Assembly: GCA_016290315.1 (NCBI GenBank)
Contig: JAEETK010000002.1
Span: 1-62,365, forward strand
Reading direction: 5' to 3'
From: Candidatus Saccharimonadota bacterium
GTDB lineage: Bacteria; Patescibacteriota; Saccharimonadia; Saccharimonadales; Saccharimonadaceae
DNA: 62,365 nucleotides
Positions 23,723-32,700 of the stretch are shown here, one piece after another (position 1 is the stretch's first letter; every line of letters begins with the position of its first letter). The position numbers were made by a program, and so were the translations under genes. Under the pieces are notes generated by a model. The model was not told the origin of the DNA, did no database searches, and worked only from the letters and a program-made list of their open reading frames with translations.

Positions 23723-23735
23723 TGCTAATATTGTA
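23723..23735. promoter_or_regulatory. Overlapping divergent -10 boxes in a 19-base gap
   Basis: Plus strand: TG-C-TAATAT with the hexamer at 23726-23731, 8 bases before the ATG at 23740. Minus strand: TG-C-TACAAT with the hexamer at 23735-23730, 9 bases before the ATG at 23720. The two hexamers share bases, so the two polymerases cannot bind together. Confidence 0.55.
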
Positions 23736-23739
23736 GCAT

Positions 23740-24819
23740 ATGTTTAAGAAAATTCTAAGTGTTGTAACGCTGATTTTGGTGGCGTTTATTGCATATAAAG
23801 CGTTTAGCGCTAACGTAGTAATAGATGGTCAGACGATGACGATGCTGGAGGCGACTTGGTACTCACTCAAGAGTATTAATATTTGGGTTTTATTGCTGAT
23901 TATCCCGGAACAGATTTTGATGTATTATGCGGCAGGGCAGATTTACTTTGCATTTTTGCGACAGCGTAAAAGCTTTAAGATATCGCAGGCAAAATTGACG
24001 CGAATCTCGTTGGAGATTAATTTTGTAAACCATGCGCTGCCGTCTGGGGGTACGAGCGGTTTGGCTTATTTGATTTGGCGTCTAAAAGATTATAATATTT
24101 CCGCTGGACAGATTAGCTTTATACATATTCTGCGTTATGGCATTTGCGCAGTAGGGAATGCATTGCAGACGATGGCGGCAATTGGGGTAGTTTTGATTGC
24201 TGGCTGCGTAATTCCCGGCGGTATGTGGTCGATTTGGCTATCGGCTTTGATCGCTTTTGGGATTATCGGCTTGATTGCGGTGGCGTGGTTAATCGTGCGT
24301 AAGCAAAAGAATATCGACTGGTTGGCGGATATCTCGTCGAAGTTTATCAATAAGATAGTGCGTAAGATTACACGTGGGAAAAAGCGCAAGTTCCTTAAAG
24401 AGGAATCGGTCACGAAGTTTTTTGCCGACTTGCGCGAAGATTATTTGAACTTAAAAAAGAATCGTCGCGTTTTGGGAAAGCCGATGGTTTGGGGGCTGTT
24501 TTATTCATTCCTAGAGTTGGCAACGTATTGGGTGGTCGCATGTTCTTTGGGGCATCCGGAGATTTTGCCGCAAATTATGATTGCGGAAGGGGTTGGTAGC
24601 GTGGTTGGCACGGTTATGGTCACTCCTGGCGGTATGGGTGGCTATGAGGGCGCATTCGTGGCGGTATTAGTGGCCACGGGTGTTGATTTGCAGATTGCGA
24701 CAATCACTGTGATTGTGACGCGCGTATTTGTGATGTTGGGCACGATTATCAGCGGTTACGGTTTCTATCAGCACGCATTAATGCAACGTCCAGATAAATT
24801 CAAGGCACCAGAGGAATAG
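23740..24819 (+). CDS. Flippase-like/LPG-synthase TM-region membrane protein (UPF0104)
   Basis: 359 aa with about eight membrane helices. The family pattern is visible in 'ISLEINFVNHALPSGGTSGLAYLIWRLK' and 'EGVGSVVGTVMVTPGGMGGYEGAFVAVLVATGV'; the conserved P-G-G-x-G-x-x-E motif is typical of the lysylphosphatidylglycerol synthetase TM-region/AglD-type family. It probably moves or modifies lipid-linked molecules. There is no aminoacyl-transfer domain. Predicted near-leaderless; xseA follows after 2 bases. Confidence 0.85.
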   Translation: MFKKILSVVTLILVAFIAYKAFSANVVIDGQTMTMLEATWYSLKSINIWVLLLIIPEQILMYYAAGQIYFAFLRQRKSFKISQAKLTRISLEINFVNHALPSGGTSGLAYLIWRLKDYNISAGQISFIHILRYGICAVGNALQTMAAIGVVLIAGCVIPGGMWSIWLSALIAFGIIGLIAVAWLIVRKQKNIDWLADISSKFINKIVRKITRGKKRKFLKEESVTKFFADLREDYLNLKKNRRVLGKPMVWGLFYSFLELATYWVVACSLGHPEILPQIMIAEGVGSVVGTVMVTPGGMGGYEGAFVAVLVATGVDLQIATITVIVTRVFVMLGTIISGYGFYQHALMQRPDKFKAPEE

Positions 24820-24821
24820 TC

Positions 24822-25916
24822 GTGGAGCCAACGCAGGTATATAGCGTATCAGATTTTCAAGCGGTCTGTAATCAAATTATGGAGACCGCTTTTTCGGGCG
24901 TAGTAATAGAAGGCGAGGTGGCGAGCTTCAAAGTTAACCAGGGTAAATTCGTCTTTTTTGATCTGAAGGATGAACAGTCGAGCGTGGGCTGCTTTATGAT
25001 GAAATTTGCGCTACGTTTTCCGTTAGAGGATGGCATGAAGGTGCGTGTGCGGGCGGTGCCGAAATTGACAAATTGGGGTAAGTTCTCCCTGACAGTGCAG
25101 GCAGTGATGCCAGTTGGTGAGGGTAACTTGAAGAAAAGTTTTGAGCTATTGAAGAAGAAATTGACGGCGGAAGGCCTATTTGCGCCCGAGAAAAAGCGCC
25201 CATTGCCAGATAATATTATAAAAATTGGCGTAATTTCGAGCACACAAGCGGCGGGATATGCGGATTTTTGTAAAATTCTGAATGAGCGTTGGGGTGGCCT
25301 AGAGGTCCAAGTGGCACATACGCAGGTGCAGGGCATGGTGGCAGCGGATCAGATTATGAAGGCGCTGAATTATTTTAACGAGCGTGGCGAAGTGCAAGTT
25401 ATCGCGGTGATACGTGGGGGTGGTTCGGCGGACGATTTGGCGGTGTTTAATGACGAGGCGCTCGTTAGGGCGATTGCGGCTTCGAAGATCCCAGTTATAA
25501 CTGGAATTGGACATGAGGTAGATGAAAGTCTCTGTGATTTGGCGGCTGACGTAGTGGCGTCGACGCCATCTAATGCTGCGCAGATGCTTTCGCGCGATCG
25601 CAAAGAGGTAGTGGCGGCGATTAGGGGTGACATAAAACGAATAAATATTTTGTTCAATACAGAGGCGGATAAACGTATTTCGGAAATCCGAAATGACGTG
25701 GCGCGAGTAGGGCAGGATATTGTTGTAAGAATTACTACAGTAGAGAATGAGATTGTAGCGCAGAGGCGAATTTTGGATCAATTAAACCCCGAAAAAGTGC
25801 TAAAACGTGGATATGCGTTAATTAGGGGCGAAGTGGCCATCGATAATGTTGTAGAAATTACAACTAGTATGCAAGAGATTAAAGCAAAAGTAATAGAGGT
25901 GAAGGAGCGAAAATGA
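24822..25916 (+). CDS. xseA: Exodeoxyribonuclease VII large subunit
   Basis: 364 aa, shorter than the 450 or so of E. coli, mainly in the C-terminal coiled region. It starts with GTG after GAGG. The N-terminal OB fold ('VYSVSDFQAVCNQIMETAFSGVVIEGEVASF'), 'GKFVFFDLKDEQSSV' and the catalytic region ('IGVISSTQAAGYADF', 'VIRGGGSADDLAVFNDEALVRAI', 'GIGHEVDESLCDLAADVVASTPSNAA') are all clear. It degrades single-stranded DNA with XseB. Its stop overlaps xseB (ATGA). Confidence 0.96.
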   Translation: MEPTQVYSVSDFQAVCNQIMETAFSGVVIEGEVASFKVNQGKFVFFDLKDEQSSVGCFMMKFALRFPLEDGMKVRVRAVPKLTNWGKFSLTVQAVMPVGEGNLKKSFELLKKKLTAEGLFAPEKKRPLPDNIIKIGVISSTQAAGYADFCKILNERWGGLEVQVAHTQVQGMVAADQIMKALNYFNERGEVQVIAVIRGGGSADDLAVFNDEALVRAIAASKIPVITGIGHEVDESLCDLAADVVASTPSNAAQMLSRDRKEVVAAIRGDIKRINILFNTEADKRISEIRNDVARVGQDIVVRITTVENEIVAQRRILDQLNPEKVLKRGYALIRGEVAIDNVVEITTSMQEIKAKVIEVKERK

Positions 25917-26113
25917 CGAAAAAAGATAAGAACGTTAGCGATAAGATTGCCGATCTTAAAAATGGGGTCGATTGGTTCTATTCTGATGATTTTAAATTGG
26001 AAGAAGCGAGTGAAAAGTATAAAGAACTGACCGCCTTGGCGAAAGAGATTGAAAAAGATTTGGCTGAAATGAAGAATGAAATAAAGGTGATTGAGGAGGA
26101 TTTTAGTAAGTAG
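25913..26113 (+). CDS. xseB: Exodeoxyribonuclease VII small subunit
   Basis: 66 aa, normal for XseB, with 'GVDWFYSDDFKLEEASEKYKELTALAKEIEKDLAEMKNEI', the two-helix hairpin that packs on XseA. It is translationally coupled to xseA by a 4-base overlap. Confidence 0.92.
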   Translation: MTKKDKNVSDKIADLKNGVDWFYSDDFKLEEASEKYKELTALAKEIEKDLAEMKNEIKVIEEDFSK

Positions 26114-26151
26114 TCGGACGCAAAGGACTTGCGAAAACGCTATTGCTAAAA

Positions 26152-26157
26152 TATAAT
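26152..26157 (+). promoter_or_regulatory. -10 box of leaderless 26164 gene
   Basis: TATAAT ends 6 bases before the ATG at 26164; no ribosome site. Confidence 0.7.
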
Positions 26158-26163
26158 TGTAGT

Positions 26164-27066
26164 ATGGACCAAAACTGGAATAATGGTGCAAACGGTAATT
26201 CCATGCCGGCGCCGAACATGGGCATGGACCCGAATGCCGTGCCGAATAATGGAATGAATCAGGGACAACAGATGAATCCTCCTGCTATGCCGCAGCAGGC
26301 TCCACAGATGATGCCGCAAGCATCTCAAGGGCCGCAAATGATGCCGCCAAATATGAATATGGGTGGCAGTGCTCCAGTTTTGAATCAGCCCGGCGTAGCA
26401 GTGGCGCAGGCTCCAGCAGCGCCAAAAACTAAGAATACTTTAATTGAGACGCTTATTTTAGTGGCAGTTTGTTTAATTGCTGCAGGTGCGATTGTCGCAG
26501 CGGTGATATTCTTTATGCGCTATAACGAGCTAAGTGAAAATTATGATGCAGATCTAAACACTCAGATAGCGGCGGCAAGATTGGAAGAACAAGAAGCTGC
26601 ACAGAAACGACTGAATGAGAAGCTAAAAGAGCCTTACCAAGAGTTTACTGGTCCAGCCGACTACGGTTCTATCAGCTTTGAGTATCCAAAAACCTGGAGC
26701 GTTTATGTTGATAAGGTCGGTAGTGGTGACTTTATGGCTTATTTCCAGCCAAACCAGGTTCCGCCAGTATCCGATGGCAATTCGCGCTATGCTTTGCGTT
26801 TTGCAATTTATAACCGTCAATATGATGTTGTAGCGAAGCCATATATCAAAGACGTAGACAACGGCAAGCTTAAATCCCAAAACTTTACAGCAGACAATAA
26901 TGCGATTTCGGGGATACGTTTCGAGGGTGAAATCTCGAAGAATCTTCATGGTACTTTTGTGATTTTTAAGGTGAATGATAAGACTGCGGTTTTGCAAACG
27001 GACACCGATTTGTTGATGGAAGATTTCGAGAGAATTCTGACTACTTTGCGACGCAATACCAATTAG
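26164..27066 (+). CDS. Single-pass membrane protein with Q/P/M/N-rich cytosolic tail
   Basis: 300 aa from the ATG that follows the TATAAT; a start 7 codons earlier would lie upstream of the promoter. Residues 1-85 are low complexity with repeated Met, Pro, Gln and Asn ('QMMPPNMNMGG'). A membrane helix is at about 98-122 and a charged coiled stretch at about 130-155. The outside domain of about 145 residues ('SISFEYPKTWSVYVDK...DLLMEDFERILTTLRR') resembles a PsbP/Mog1-like fold in 'FEYPKTWSV' pattern. Function unknown. Confidence 0.72.
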   Translation: MDQNWNNGANGNSMPAPNMGMDPNAVPNNGMNQGQQMNPPAMPQQAPQMMPQASQGPQMMPPNMNMGGSAPVLNQPGVAVAQAPAAPKTKNTLIETLILVAVCLIAAGAIVAAVIFFMRYNELSENYDADLNTQIAAARLEEQEAAQKRLNEKLKEPYQEFTGPADYGSISFEYPKTWSVYVDKVGSGDFMAYFQPNQVPPVSDGNSRYALRFAIYNRQYDVVAKPYIKDVDNGKLKSQNFTADNNAISGIRFEGEISKNLHGTFVIFKVNDKTAVLQTDTDLLMEDFERILTTLRRNTN

Positions 27067-27068
27067 TG

Positions 27069-27074
27069 TAGAAT
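27069..27074 (+). promoter_or_regulatory. -10 box of leaderless histidine kinase gene
   Basis: TAGAAT ends 7 bases before the ATG at 27082, right after the upstream stop. Confidence 0.6.
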
Positions 27075-27081
27075 AGGGGGC

Positions 27082-27780
27082 ATGGAGAGTGAGGTTTTTG
27101 GAGCGAATTCGAGCGCGATTGTTGTTGCGCATGAACTAAAAGGGCCATTGAGCCTATCGCGCCAACTCGCTCTTTCTTTGGATTTTGAGGATTCCTTGGA
27201 GGGTGCGCGGGAGATTGGGCGCCAGATTGCTGCCACTTCGGAGCGTGCTTTGCGTCAAGTTGAAGATTTAACGAGAATTGCGCGTCTAGAGGATGCGATG
27301 TTCGAGATGGAGCCGGTAAATCCGCGGATTGTTTGCGATGAGGTGGTCGCGGAGTTGTGGCGGCTATTTAGGTTTAATCGACGAGAATTGCTAATTGATT
27401 ATCGAAATAAGCGTAAGTTAGTGGTGGCGAATCGGCAACTATTACGTTCGGTGGTTTATAATTTTTGCCTGAATGCAATGAACTATGGTGGCGAAGAGCT
27501 GCCGAGTTTGGTTGCGATTCGGGATAAGGGCGATAAGATTCGGATTGACGTGCGTGACTATGGCCCGACGGTGCCAACAAAGGTTTGGCGCGAGATAAAA
27601 AATGGCTTCGTGAAAAAACCAGTTGATATCGCAATGCGGCCGGGTTCTTCGGGGCTTGGATTGTATATTGCGGCGAAGTTTGCAAATTATATGCGAGGCG
27701 ATTTTGGTCTGATTCGCCACCGAGATGGTACGAGTTTTTATATTGATTTACCCGTGAGTGGGCAGTTGAGTTTGGTATGA
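27082..27780 (+). CDS. Soluble minimal sensor histidine kinase
   Basis: 232 aa. The H box is 'VVAHELKGPLSLSRQL' (His17), followed by a dimerisation helix. The ATPase domain has an N box ('NFCLNAMNYGGEELP'), G1 ('VRDYGPTVP') and G2 ('PGSSGLGLYIAAKF'). There is no sensor, PAS or membrane segment; the protein begins only 16 residues before the histidine. It would be a cytosolic kinase that senses through partner contacts. The TGA stop overlaps the receiver gene (ATGA), giving a matched pair. Confidence 0.9.
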   Translation: MESEVFGANSSAIVVAHELKGPLSLSRQLALSLDFEDSLEGAREIGRQIAATSERALRQVEDLTRIARLEDAMFEMEPVNPRIVCDEVVAELWRLFRFNRRELLIDYRNKRKLVVANRQLLRSVVYNFCLNAMNYGGEELPSLVAIRDKGDKIRIDVRDYGPTVPTKVWREIKNGFVKKPVDIAMRPGSSGLGLYIAAKFANYMRGDFGLIRHRDGTSFYIDLPVSGQLSLV

Positions 27781-28121
27781 TTTTCGTAATTGAAGACGAT
27801 CGGGGTTGGGAGAGTTATTATCGCCGAATTTTGAAGGGGTATGAGCTGGAGTTCTTCCACGATGGGGTCGAGGCGATTGCGGCGATGGATGAAAAAACGC
27901 CGAGTCTGGTGATTTTGGATATTCTTTTGACGGGACCGACGGGTTTTGCGGTATTGAATGAAATGCGAAGTTACTCTGAGCTAGAAAGAGTGCCGGTAAT
28001 TATCGTAACGAGCGTTAGTGTGAAGACTAGTATAGCCGAACAATACGGTGTAGTTGAGGTGCTAGATAAGGGTAAAATGATACCACAAGAGCTTTTGGGG
28101 GCTGTTCAGGGAGCATTATAA
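27777..28121 (+). CDS. Stand-alone response-regulator receiver domain
   Basis: 114 aa, a single REC domain: acidic pocket E6-D7-D8, phospho-acceptor D48 ('LVILDILLTGPTG'), T78 ('IIVTSVS') and a Lys near 98-100. There is no DNA-binding output domain. Like CheY or Spo0F it must act by protein contact. It is coupled to the kinase by 4 bases and to recO by 1 base (TAATG). Confidence 0.9.
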   Translation: MIFVIEDDRGWESYYRRILKGYELEFFHDGVEAIAAMDEKTPSLVILDILLTGPTGFAVLNEMRSYSELERVPVIIVTSVSVKTSIAEQYGVVEVLDKGKMIPQELLGAVQGAL

Positions 28122-28843
28122 TGAATTCTGGGAAAAATGTTCGTCGGCAGCCAGATTTGCGTACGGAGGCGATTGTGTTAAGACGGACGGATTATGGTGA
28201 AGCCGATCGGATTCTACAATTATTGACTCCAGAGGGGAAGCGCAGTGTGATCGCGCGCGGCGTACGGAGAGAGAAATCAAAATTGGCAGGCGGCGTAGAG
28301 CTATTTAGCGTATCGGAAGTCGTAATACATGAGGGGCGCACGGAGTTGGGGATTTTGACGGGGGCAAAACTTTTGGAGTATTATGACGCGTTTGTGAAGG
28401 ATATCGAGCTAATCGAAATGGGTGGCGCAATGATGCGCGGCGTAAATGCGCGAGCAGAGCAGATTGAATCGCCGGAGTTTTATAAGATATTGAAACAATC
28501 AATGCAGACAATGCAGAGGCACGCGGGCGAGCGGACGCGTTGGAAGGATATCTTGCGCGCGTGGTGGGGGATTAATTTAACGCGAGCCTCGGGGGAAGAT
28601 GTAAACTTGCGCTTTGATACGGATGGTGAGAAATTAATGCCGGACAGGCGGTACTATTGGGACGAAGAGCAGGCAGCGTTAGCAAAGGCTGATGCCGGAA
28701 GGGTAGGTGCCGACCATATTAAAATGATGCGCTTGATGGCGTCTGGCCCGGCGGAATTGTCTTTGAAGGTGCAGGGTGCGGATGCGCTAATAGATGAGGT
28801 GCTGTACGTGGCTCGCTGTATGGAGAAGGTGACGGCGGTCTAG
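28121..28843 (+). CDS. recO: DNA repair protein RecO
   Basis: 240 aa. The N-terminal OB fold is typical ('RTEAIVLRRTDYGEADRILQLLTPEGKRSVIARGVRREKSKLAGGVELFSV'). The C-terminal helical half lacks the CxxC...CxxC zinc site found in many RecO proteins. It loads RecA with RecR in gap repair. It is the last gene of the kinase-receiver-recO unit. Confidence 0.92.
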   Translation: MNSGKNVRRQPDLRTEAIVLRRTDYGEADRILQLLTPEGKRSVIARGVRREKSKLAGGVELFSVSEVVIHEGRTELGILTGAKLLEYYDAFVKDIELIEMGGAMMRGVNARAEQIESPEFYKILKQSMQTMQRHAGERTRWKDILRAWWGINLTRASGEDVNLRFDTDGEKLMPDRRYYWDEEQAALAKADAGRVGADHIKMMRLMASGPAELSLKVQGADALIDEVLYVARCMEKVTAV

Positions 28844-28874
28844 CGTATATGCGGGGGCGAGAGGATGAAAAAGT

Positions 28875-28894
28875 CCCCAATCTTTCGATTGGGG
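28875..28894. terminator. Hairpin between convergent recO and the 28929 gene
   Basis: CCCCAATC - TTTC - GATTGGGG, an 8-bp perfect stem. The T run is weak on the plus strand; on the minus strand it is followed by GACTTTTTCATCC, so it may serve the minus-strand gene best. Confidence 0.65.
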
Positions 28895-28928
28895 CTATTT
28901 GATGTAGGGCTATTCTCGGTCGGGATGG

Positions 28929-29438
28929 TCACTGGCTTTCGTTACATGCCCAGATTGGATTGTCCTTGGGGAAATACCTTTTCAGCTCCTCGATAACCTC
29001 GGATGCGCTTTTGCTGTAGAACTCAGTCAAAGCGCTATGAAGTCGAAGCCTAGCAATCGAAATGATATTATGGACACTGTCGGCATCGACGTAGTCTTTG
29101 GGCCATCGACGGCGTAGGCTTTGTTTTAAGTCCGCTGCGTCGACCTTTCCGTTTTTGTCTCTAGCCTTGCACGGCGACCTGCTGGGCTTGCCGGATGCGA
29201 CTATTTCGTTGATGAATATGGCAACTTTGTCGCCATTTCCAACGTAGCCACTATCGCTGGTGTATTCGCTGTCCTCGTCGTCGAGGCCGTAGCATAACCT
29301 GATGCAGATAGCTTCGTGATAGTATAGTTTCATATCGATAACGAAGTTTATTAACGGTATGTCGTAAGGGTCGAAAGACGCCTTCTCATGACCGCAATGG
29401 CGGAAGAGTTTATGATATGCCTCTATGTTGTATTCCAT
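28929..29438 (-). CDS. Orphan cytosolic protein, unknown
   Basis: 169 aa from the ATG at 29438, which lies 8 bases after AGGAGG; a GTG three codons earlier overlaps the ribosome site. It is hydrophilic and has no signal or membrane segment. 'IISIARLRLHSALTEFYSKSASEVIEELKRYF' is helical; the middle ('GNGDKVAIFINEIVASGKPSRSPCKARDKNGK') looks like a loop. Seven cysteines are dispersed. The gene is alone, with a perfect TTGACA-N17-TATAAT promoter and a leader of about 50 bases. Its codon use looks slightly richer in G+C than its neighbours. No family recognised. Confidence 0.65.
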   Translation of the reverse strand: MEYNIEAYHKLFRHCGHEKASFDPYDIPLINFVIDMKLYYHEAICIRLCYGLDDEDSEYTSDSGYVGNGDKVAIFINEIVASGKPSRSPCKARDKNGKVDAADLKQSLRRRWPKDYVDADSVHNIISIARLRLHSALTEFYSKSASEVIEELKRYFPKDNPIWACNESQ

Positions 29439-29499
29439 TGGATACACCTCCTTTGTGACTAGAAATGAGACTAGATATTAATGTGCTGATTAGTTTTTA

Positions 29500-29528
29500 A
29501 TTATACTATGGATTGCTTATTCTGTCAA
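29500..29528 (-). promoter_or_regulatory. Consensus promoter of the 28929 gene
   Basis: On the minus strand TTGACA (29528-29523), 17-base spacer, TATAAT (29505-29500). Both hexamers are perfect. Confidence 0.92.
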
Positions 29529-29592
29529 TACTGCTTTTGCTATGTTTGGGCGATTTGGGTCTTTCGACTTGTGAGCAGTGCGCCTAAGGTGC

Positions 29593-29613
29593 ATGTTGTA
29601 GATTTTACAACAT
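29593..29613. repeat. 21-bp dyad upstream of the stalk-protein gene
   Basis: ATGTTGTA - GATTT - TACAACAT, an operator-like inverted repeat. The 341-base gene-free stretch 29439-29779 also holds the minus-strand promoter above, an AT-rich stretch with a poor candidate plus-strand promoter (TTGAAT at 29636), and a small stem GGTTA-TTTT-TAACC at 29711-29724. Confidence 0.5.
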
Positions 29614-29779
29614 TGGCTAAAAACTTGCTTTTTTGTTGAATAAATTTTTTAATTATAAGCGTTATAGGGGTGAAATTGGTCGCTTATGCTTGCATTCTGA
29701 AGGTGAGTTAGGTTATTTTTAACCCAAATACCTCATTTGTGGAGAAGAATGGGGGTCAAAATGTAAAAAGGAGTGTGTA

Positions 29780-32700
29780 GTGAATCTTAAGAAAAGATTT
29801 AAGTATTTCGTAACTTCTTTCTTGATAGTTGCGAATACGATTGCGCCACTAGGCAATGGCCTTGTCCGTAGCGCATACGCCGACGAAGTTGGTGAGCCAA
29901 CAACGACGCCGACGCATAGTAAAACATTAAAAGATAATGGCGATGGTACATACACTATTAATCTAAGCGTAACTGGCGAGACGTCGAGCGATCAGACGTC
30001 TGAAGTTACTAAAGCGAATGTCGTGTTAGTGGTTGATACGTCGAGTTCCATGGTTAATAATCGACCGGACGGCAATGGAACGCCAACTCGTCTAGCATTA
30101 GAGCAGGAAGTCTTAACTAAGGATAATGGCATTATTGATAACTTGTTGAGACAAAATGTCGTAGGTGACCCGGTAAAGAGCGATATTATAGAAGTGTCTA
30201 TTGTTGATTTTGGCAACAAGGGCAAAGTATCGCAGCCTTGGACGACAGATGGCGTGACTCTTAAAAACACCATCAATTCTCTTACTACGACGAGTGGAAC
30301 TAACTGGGAGGAGGGTTTGCGTTATGCTAAAACCCAGGCCGATGATATTAAATCTCGTCAACCGGGCGAAGATGTTTATGTTATTTTTATGACAGATGGC
30401 GAGCCGACGACTCATTATGAAAGCTACGATGTTAACTGGCGGAATATAGATACTGAATGGTCAGCTGCAAGAGATGACGCTCGCGATATTGTTGTTGCGG
30501 GTTATAAGTTTTATTCACTTTTTACTTGGGGCAATCAAGATCGTGAGCGGTATTTATATAGCCTAGTTCAGTATGCATACACTGGTGATAATACGGTTAC
30601 TTCTAGGACAAATCTCGATTCCGTCTATGCTCAGTATTACACTAATGCTACAGACACTAACGCACTGATTAATGCTTTGACGCAAATCGTGAACGATATA
30701 ACGACAAATGTCGGTTATACTGGCGTTGAAATGACAGACGGTATTACGTCGATGACTGCTTCTGGTGTTAAGGCTAATACTAGCGGCGATATCAAGGGCA
30801 TTAAGTATTATCGTAGCGGCGATCCGTATAGTACGACTGCAAATGACGGTTTGGGCGACGAATGGGCAGATGCGCCAAAAGCAACGATAAACGATAAGGG
30901 CGAGATCGACTGGGACCTAGGCGGTTTAGTACTTGAAGACGGTGTGACTTATACGATTTCGTTTGTGGTTTGGCCAAAACAGGCATCATTAGATCTTGTA
31001 GCCGAACTCAATAATGGCGTAGTCAAGTTCGAGAATTTGACCGAAGAGCAAAAATCTCAAATTGCAAAGTCTGGCAATACCTACACACTTAAAACAAACA
31101 CTGATTTTCCAACTTTGACCTATCAAACAGTCACTACTACTACGGTTAATGGTCAAGCTACGACAGTTACGTCAAAACCAAAGACTATTAATATAACTAA
31201 CCCAGAGCCGGTAGGGCTATATTCGGAAGAGATTTTATTGCAGAAGTTGTGGGAAGACTCACTCGACTCGAGCCAACGTGAAGACGAAGTCGACAATGTT
31301 TATCTTCAACTTTATAAAGATGGGATTGAATATGATAAATTCCACGAAAATTACGATGAAGCTCATGGTGGCATAAAGGTAGAAAAAGTTCCAAACAGCA
31401 ATACGTGGACTTCTGGTTCAATTGCAATCGCTCCAGGTTTGATGGTTAGCGAAGGGCATCCGGCATATACCGAGGACGCTGAGTATGGTGTTGTTACTAT
31501 GAATGGCAAGAAATATGCTGTCTTGAACCCTGGTCATGATTATGTATTCGGCGAAAGCGATATTAACAATCACTTTGAGTTGACAAACTATACCTACCAT
31601 CCAATGCGAGTAGATGGCGAATTAATGAACATTACCTTCACGAAGTCTGGCAACACATTTACTGGCGTTGAGTCGGCTAAGCCAATGTCGACGATTTCAG
31701 CGACGAACACCATTAAGGGTGGTATTAATATCCAGAAGAAAATTGTCGATAAGGCTGGTAACGAAGTTACTAATACGGAAGATAAATTTACCGTAAAAGT
31801 TTACTTAAAGAATCCAGGCGACAATAGTAATTACATCTATGATTACCGCATCTATTGTTCGAAAGCGCATGACGATTGTAATCAAGAGTTGAAAGATAAC
31901 AGCGGCAACGTGACCGGGTATCGTTCGGCGCATATTTACGGCGACGGCACGATTGAGAGAGCGATTACGACGGACGATGTGATTCGCGTAGTTAACATGA
32001 ATACTGGGACGCTTTATCGCGTCGAGGAAAGCAATATCCCGGTTGGTTATACTTTGAAAGACGTTGAGTATCAGATTGCTTATGGGGGTGAAAATGCAGA
32101 AGATGACGAGTCTGCTAAGACGATTGATGGCAAAGACTACTACGCTGTGGCTGGTAACTCTGCTTCATTGGTGACAGTAGTGAACACTTATACTTCTGGT
32201 AATTTGAAGATTACGAAGGATGTTGTGGTTCAAAGCGGTAACGCAACTACTGCGAAGGACAAAGAGTTTACCTTTACAGTGAAGCTCTATTCTGATGCTA
32301 ATAAAACTTCGGAATTAGTTAGCAGTTATAAGATTGAGGGCGGCACTAATACGATTAAGTCGGGCGGAACGGTAACGTTGAAAGATGGTGAATCGTTAAC
32401 TATTCTTGATCTGCCAGTTGGTGCATACTATGAAGTTGTCGAGACGAAAGCTGCTGGCTATGCGATTACTAAAACTGGTGATACTGGTACGATTGCAGAG
32501 GATGCAACTTCGACCGCCGCCTTTACGAATACTTACAGCGTAAGCGGCAAGGTAAAGATTGAGGCTAAGAAAGACTTCAACGACTGGCGTACGGGTGATA
32601 AGTTTGTCTTTGAGTTGAGCGGTGACGGCATAACTGATCCGATGACTGCGACGATTGATGGCGCAGGTAAAACGGCCGAATTTGAAGTTCCGATTAATAG

